NCBI RefSeq assembly: GCF_900188345.1
Contig: NZ_FZOD01000034.1
Coordinates: 34,643-98,642 of the forward strand
Reading direction: 5' to 3'
Source of the DNA: Streptosporangium subroseum
Lineage (GTDB): Bacteria; Actinomycetota; Actinomycetes; Streptosporangiales; Streptosporangiaceae
Length of the DNA: 64,000 bases
In this document: in pieces, positions 63,476 through 64,000 of the stretch
How the letters are laid out: the number at the start of each line of letters is the position of its first letter
Position numbering within the stretch: the first letter of the stretch is position 1
The notes under the pieces: model-generated
What the model was told of the DNA's origin: nothing
The model's database searches: none
Seen by the model: the letters and a program-made list of their open reading frames with translations, nothing else
Translations under genes and position numbers: made by a program

Positions 63476-63488
63476 CGACGACCAATGG

Positions 63489-63857
63489 TTACATGGCGCC
63501 GGGGCCGGGGCCGGGGCCGATGCCGTAGTAGCCGCCGAGCTTGTCGCGGTAGTCGGGCTCCTTGTAGGTCGCCTCGTCGAACTCGGGAGCGTTCTTGATC
63601 TCTTCCTTGGTACGGGAGATGTAGACCTTGCGCTCCTGGGGGTCGATCCGGGTCACCGTACCGGCGGGCAGCACGACCTTCTTGCCGAAGATCCAGAAAC
63701 CCGTGTCGACGACGACGTAGCTGTCGCCCACGGCGTTGCTCTCCTCGTCCACCGAGCCGATTTTGCCGTCGGTGGCCTCAACGTCGAACCCGACCAGATC
63801 CAGTGCCTGGTCGCCGCTACGGGCCTCGGAACGGTAGTCCCACACGTTTTCGGTCAT
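63489..63857 (-). CDS. PRC-barrel domain protein
   Basis: A 122-residue soluble protein: the barrel includes LVGFDVEATDGKIGSVDEES, YVVVDTGFWIFGKKVVLPAG and VYISRTKEEIKNAPEFDE, and a Gly/Pro-rich tail (YYGIGPGPGPGAM). PRC-barrel proteins of this size are common in actinomycetes, often stress-linked; partners are unknown. ATG 63857 follows gaaaagag. Confidence 0.9.
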   Translation of the reverse strand: MTENVWDYRSEARSGDQALDLVGFDVEATDGKIGSVDEESNAVGDSYVVVDTGFWIFGKKVVLPAGTVTRIDPQERKVYISRTKEEIKNAPEFDEATYKEPDYRDKLGGYYGIGPGPGPGAM

Positions 63858-63899
63858 GGCCAGACTCTTTTCTTCGGCGATGGTTGGGCACCCATCGCC

Positions 63900-64000
63900 C
63901 TACCCGTCGCGCTCGCGGTAAACAAATGTGGCGGGCCGGAGCGCGGACGGCGGCCACCGCTGCACGGTCACCGTGAGGTCGGCGCCGAGGGGGAGGCGCT
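63900..64000 (-). CDS. C-terminus of an unrecognised gene (runs off window)
   Basis: The last 33 codons read LPLGADLTVTVQRWPPSALR and PATFVYRERDG before the TAG at 63900. The stop lies 42 bp upstream of the PRC-barrel start on the same strand, so the two could be co-transcribed. No family can be assigned. Confidence 0.4.
   Translation of the reverse strand, partial: RLPLGADLTVTVQRWPPSALRPATFVYRERDG

Overview
The window is high-GC DNA of an actinomycete. GC-rich codon use, frequent GTG starts, a GPP34 (GOLPH3-like) protein, an F420-type luciferase-like enzyme with a Tat signal, a SARP-LAL regulator, an ECF42 sigma factor with a DGPF partner, WYL regulators and DUF6069/DUF6461 proteins all point that way. 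A Streptosporangiales-type genome (Nonomuraea, Streptosporangium or a relative) is my best guess, by inference only. There are no rRNA or tRNA genes, no CRISPR array and no recognisable phage module. The content is accessory: mostly one- and two-gene modules, each with its own regulator, separated by decayed gene pieces. This resembles a fast-turnover chromosome arm.

Layout. 1-4.2 kb: LysR start, alpha/beta hydrolase, methyltransferase and a Rox-like FAD monooxygenase, with LLM and SDR remnants. 4.6-7.4 kb: GPP34 protein, APC permease and GNAT operon. 7.4-12.8 kb: divergent MFS/LysR pair, serine hydrolase, TetX-like monooxygenase, SnoaL protein. 13-18.2 kb: BBE-type oxidase with a SnoaL partner and divergent LysR, then a macrolide-type glycosyltransferase divergent from a TetR. 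18.4-26.5 kb: XRE regulator, aldo/keto reductase, SnoaL, DUF6069, polysaccharide deacetylase behind a MerR-type promoter, DGPF/ECF42 pair, GNAT. 26.6-31.9 kb: two more BBE oxidases, one in an operon with a RibD/DHFR-like reductase under a MarR regulator. 32-37.4 kb: aldo/keto reductase behind an operator array, Tat-exported F420-type enzyme, YdeI, AhpD and WYL. 37.4-42.4 kb: ABC-F ATPase divergent from a TetR, GNAT, CGNR zinc finger protein, TPR-like protein. 42.5-46.8 kb: densest fragment zone. 46.8-52 kb: VOC/WYL pair and the SARP-LAL regulator. 52-58.5 kb: aldo/keto reductase, DUF6461, amidase, lipoprotein, coaD-like gene, NmrA-like protein. 58.7-64 kb: small membrane proteins, a DUF1772/TetR pair, YnfA-type protein, TetR, PRC-barrel protein and IS remnants.

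Two themes connect the window. First, many enzymes belong to families that modify, export or protect against natural products: Rox-like and TetX-like monooxygenases, a macrolide-type glycosyltransferase, an ABC-F ATPase, a beta-lactamase-fold hydrolase and several acetyltransferases. Most sit beside a dedicated repressor with a visible dyad operator. Second, about two dozen gene fragments lie between the intact genes. At three places (29.03, 43.03 and 52.30 kb) two 3-prime gene halves face away from each other across a short junction. This is what would remain if a deletion removed the shared divergent promoter and both gene starts. It is the most unusual structural pattern I see here.
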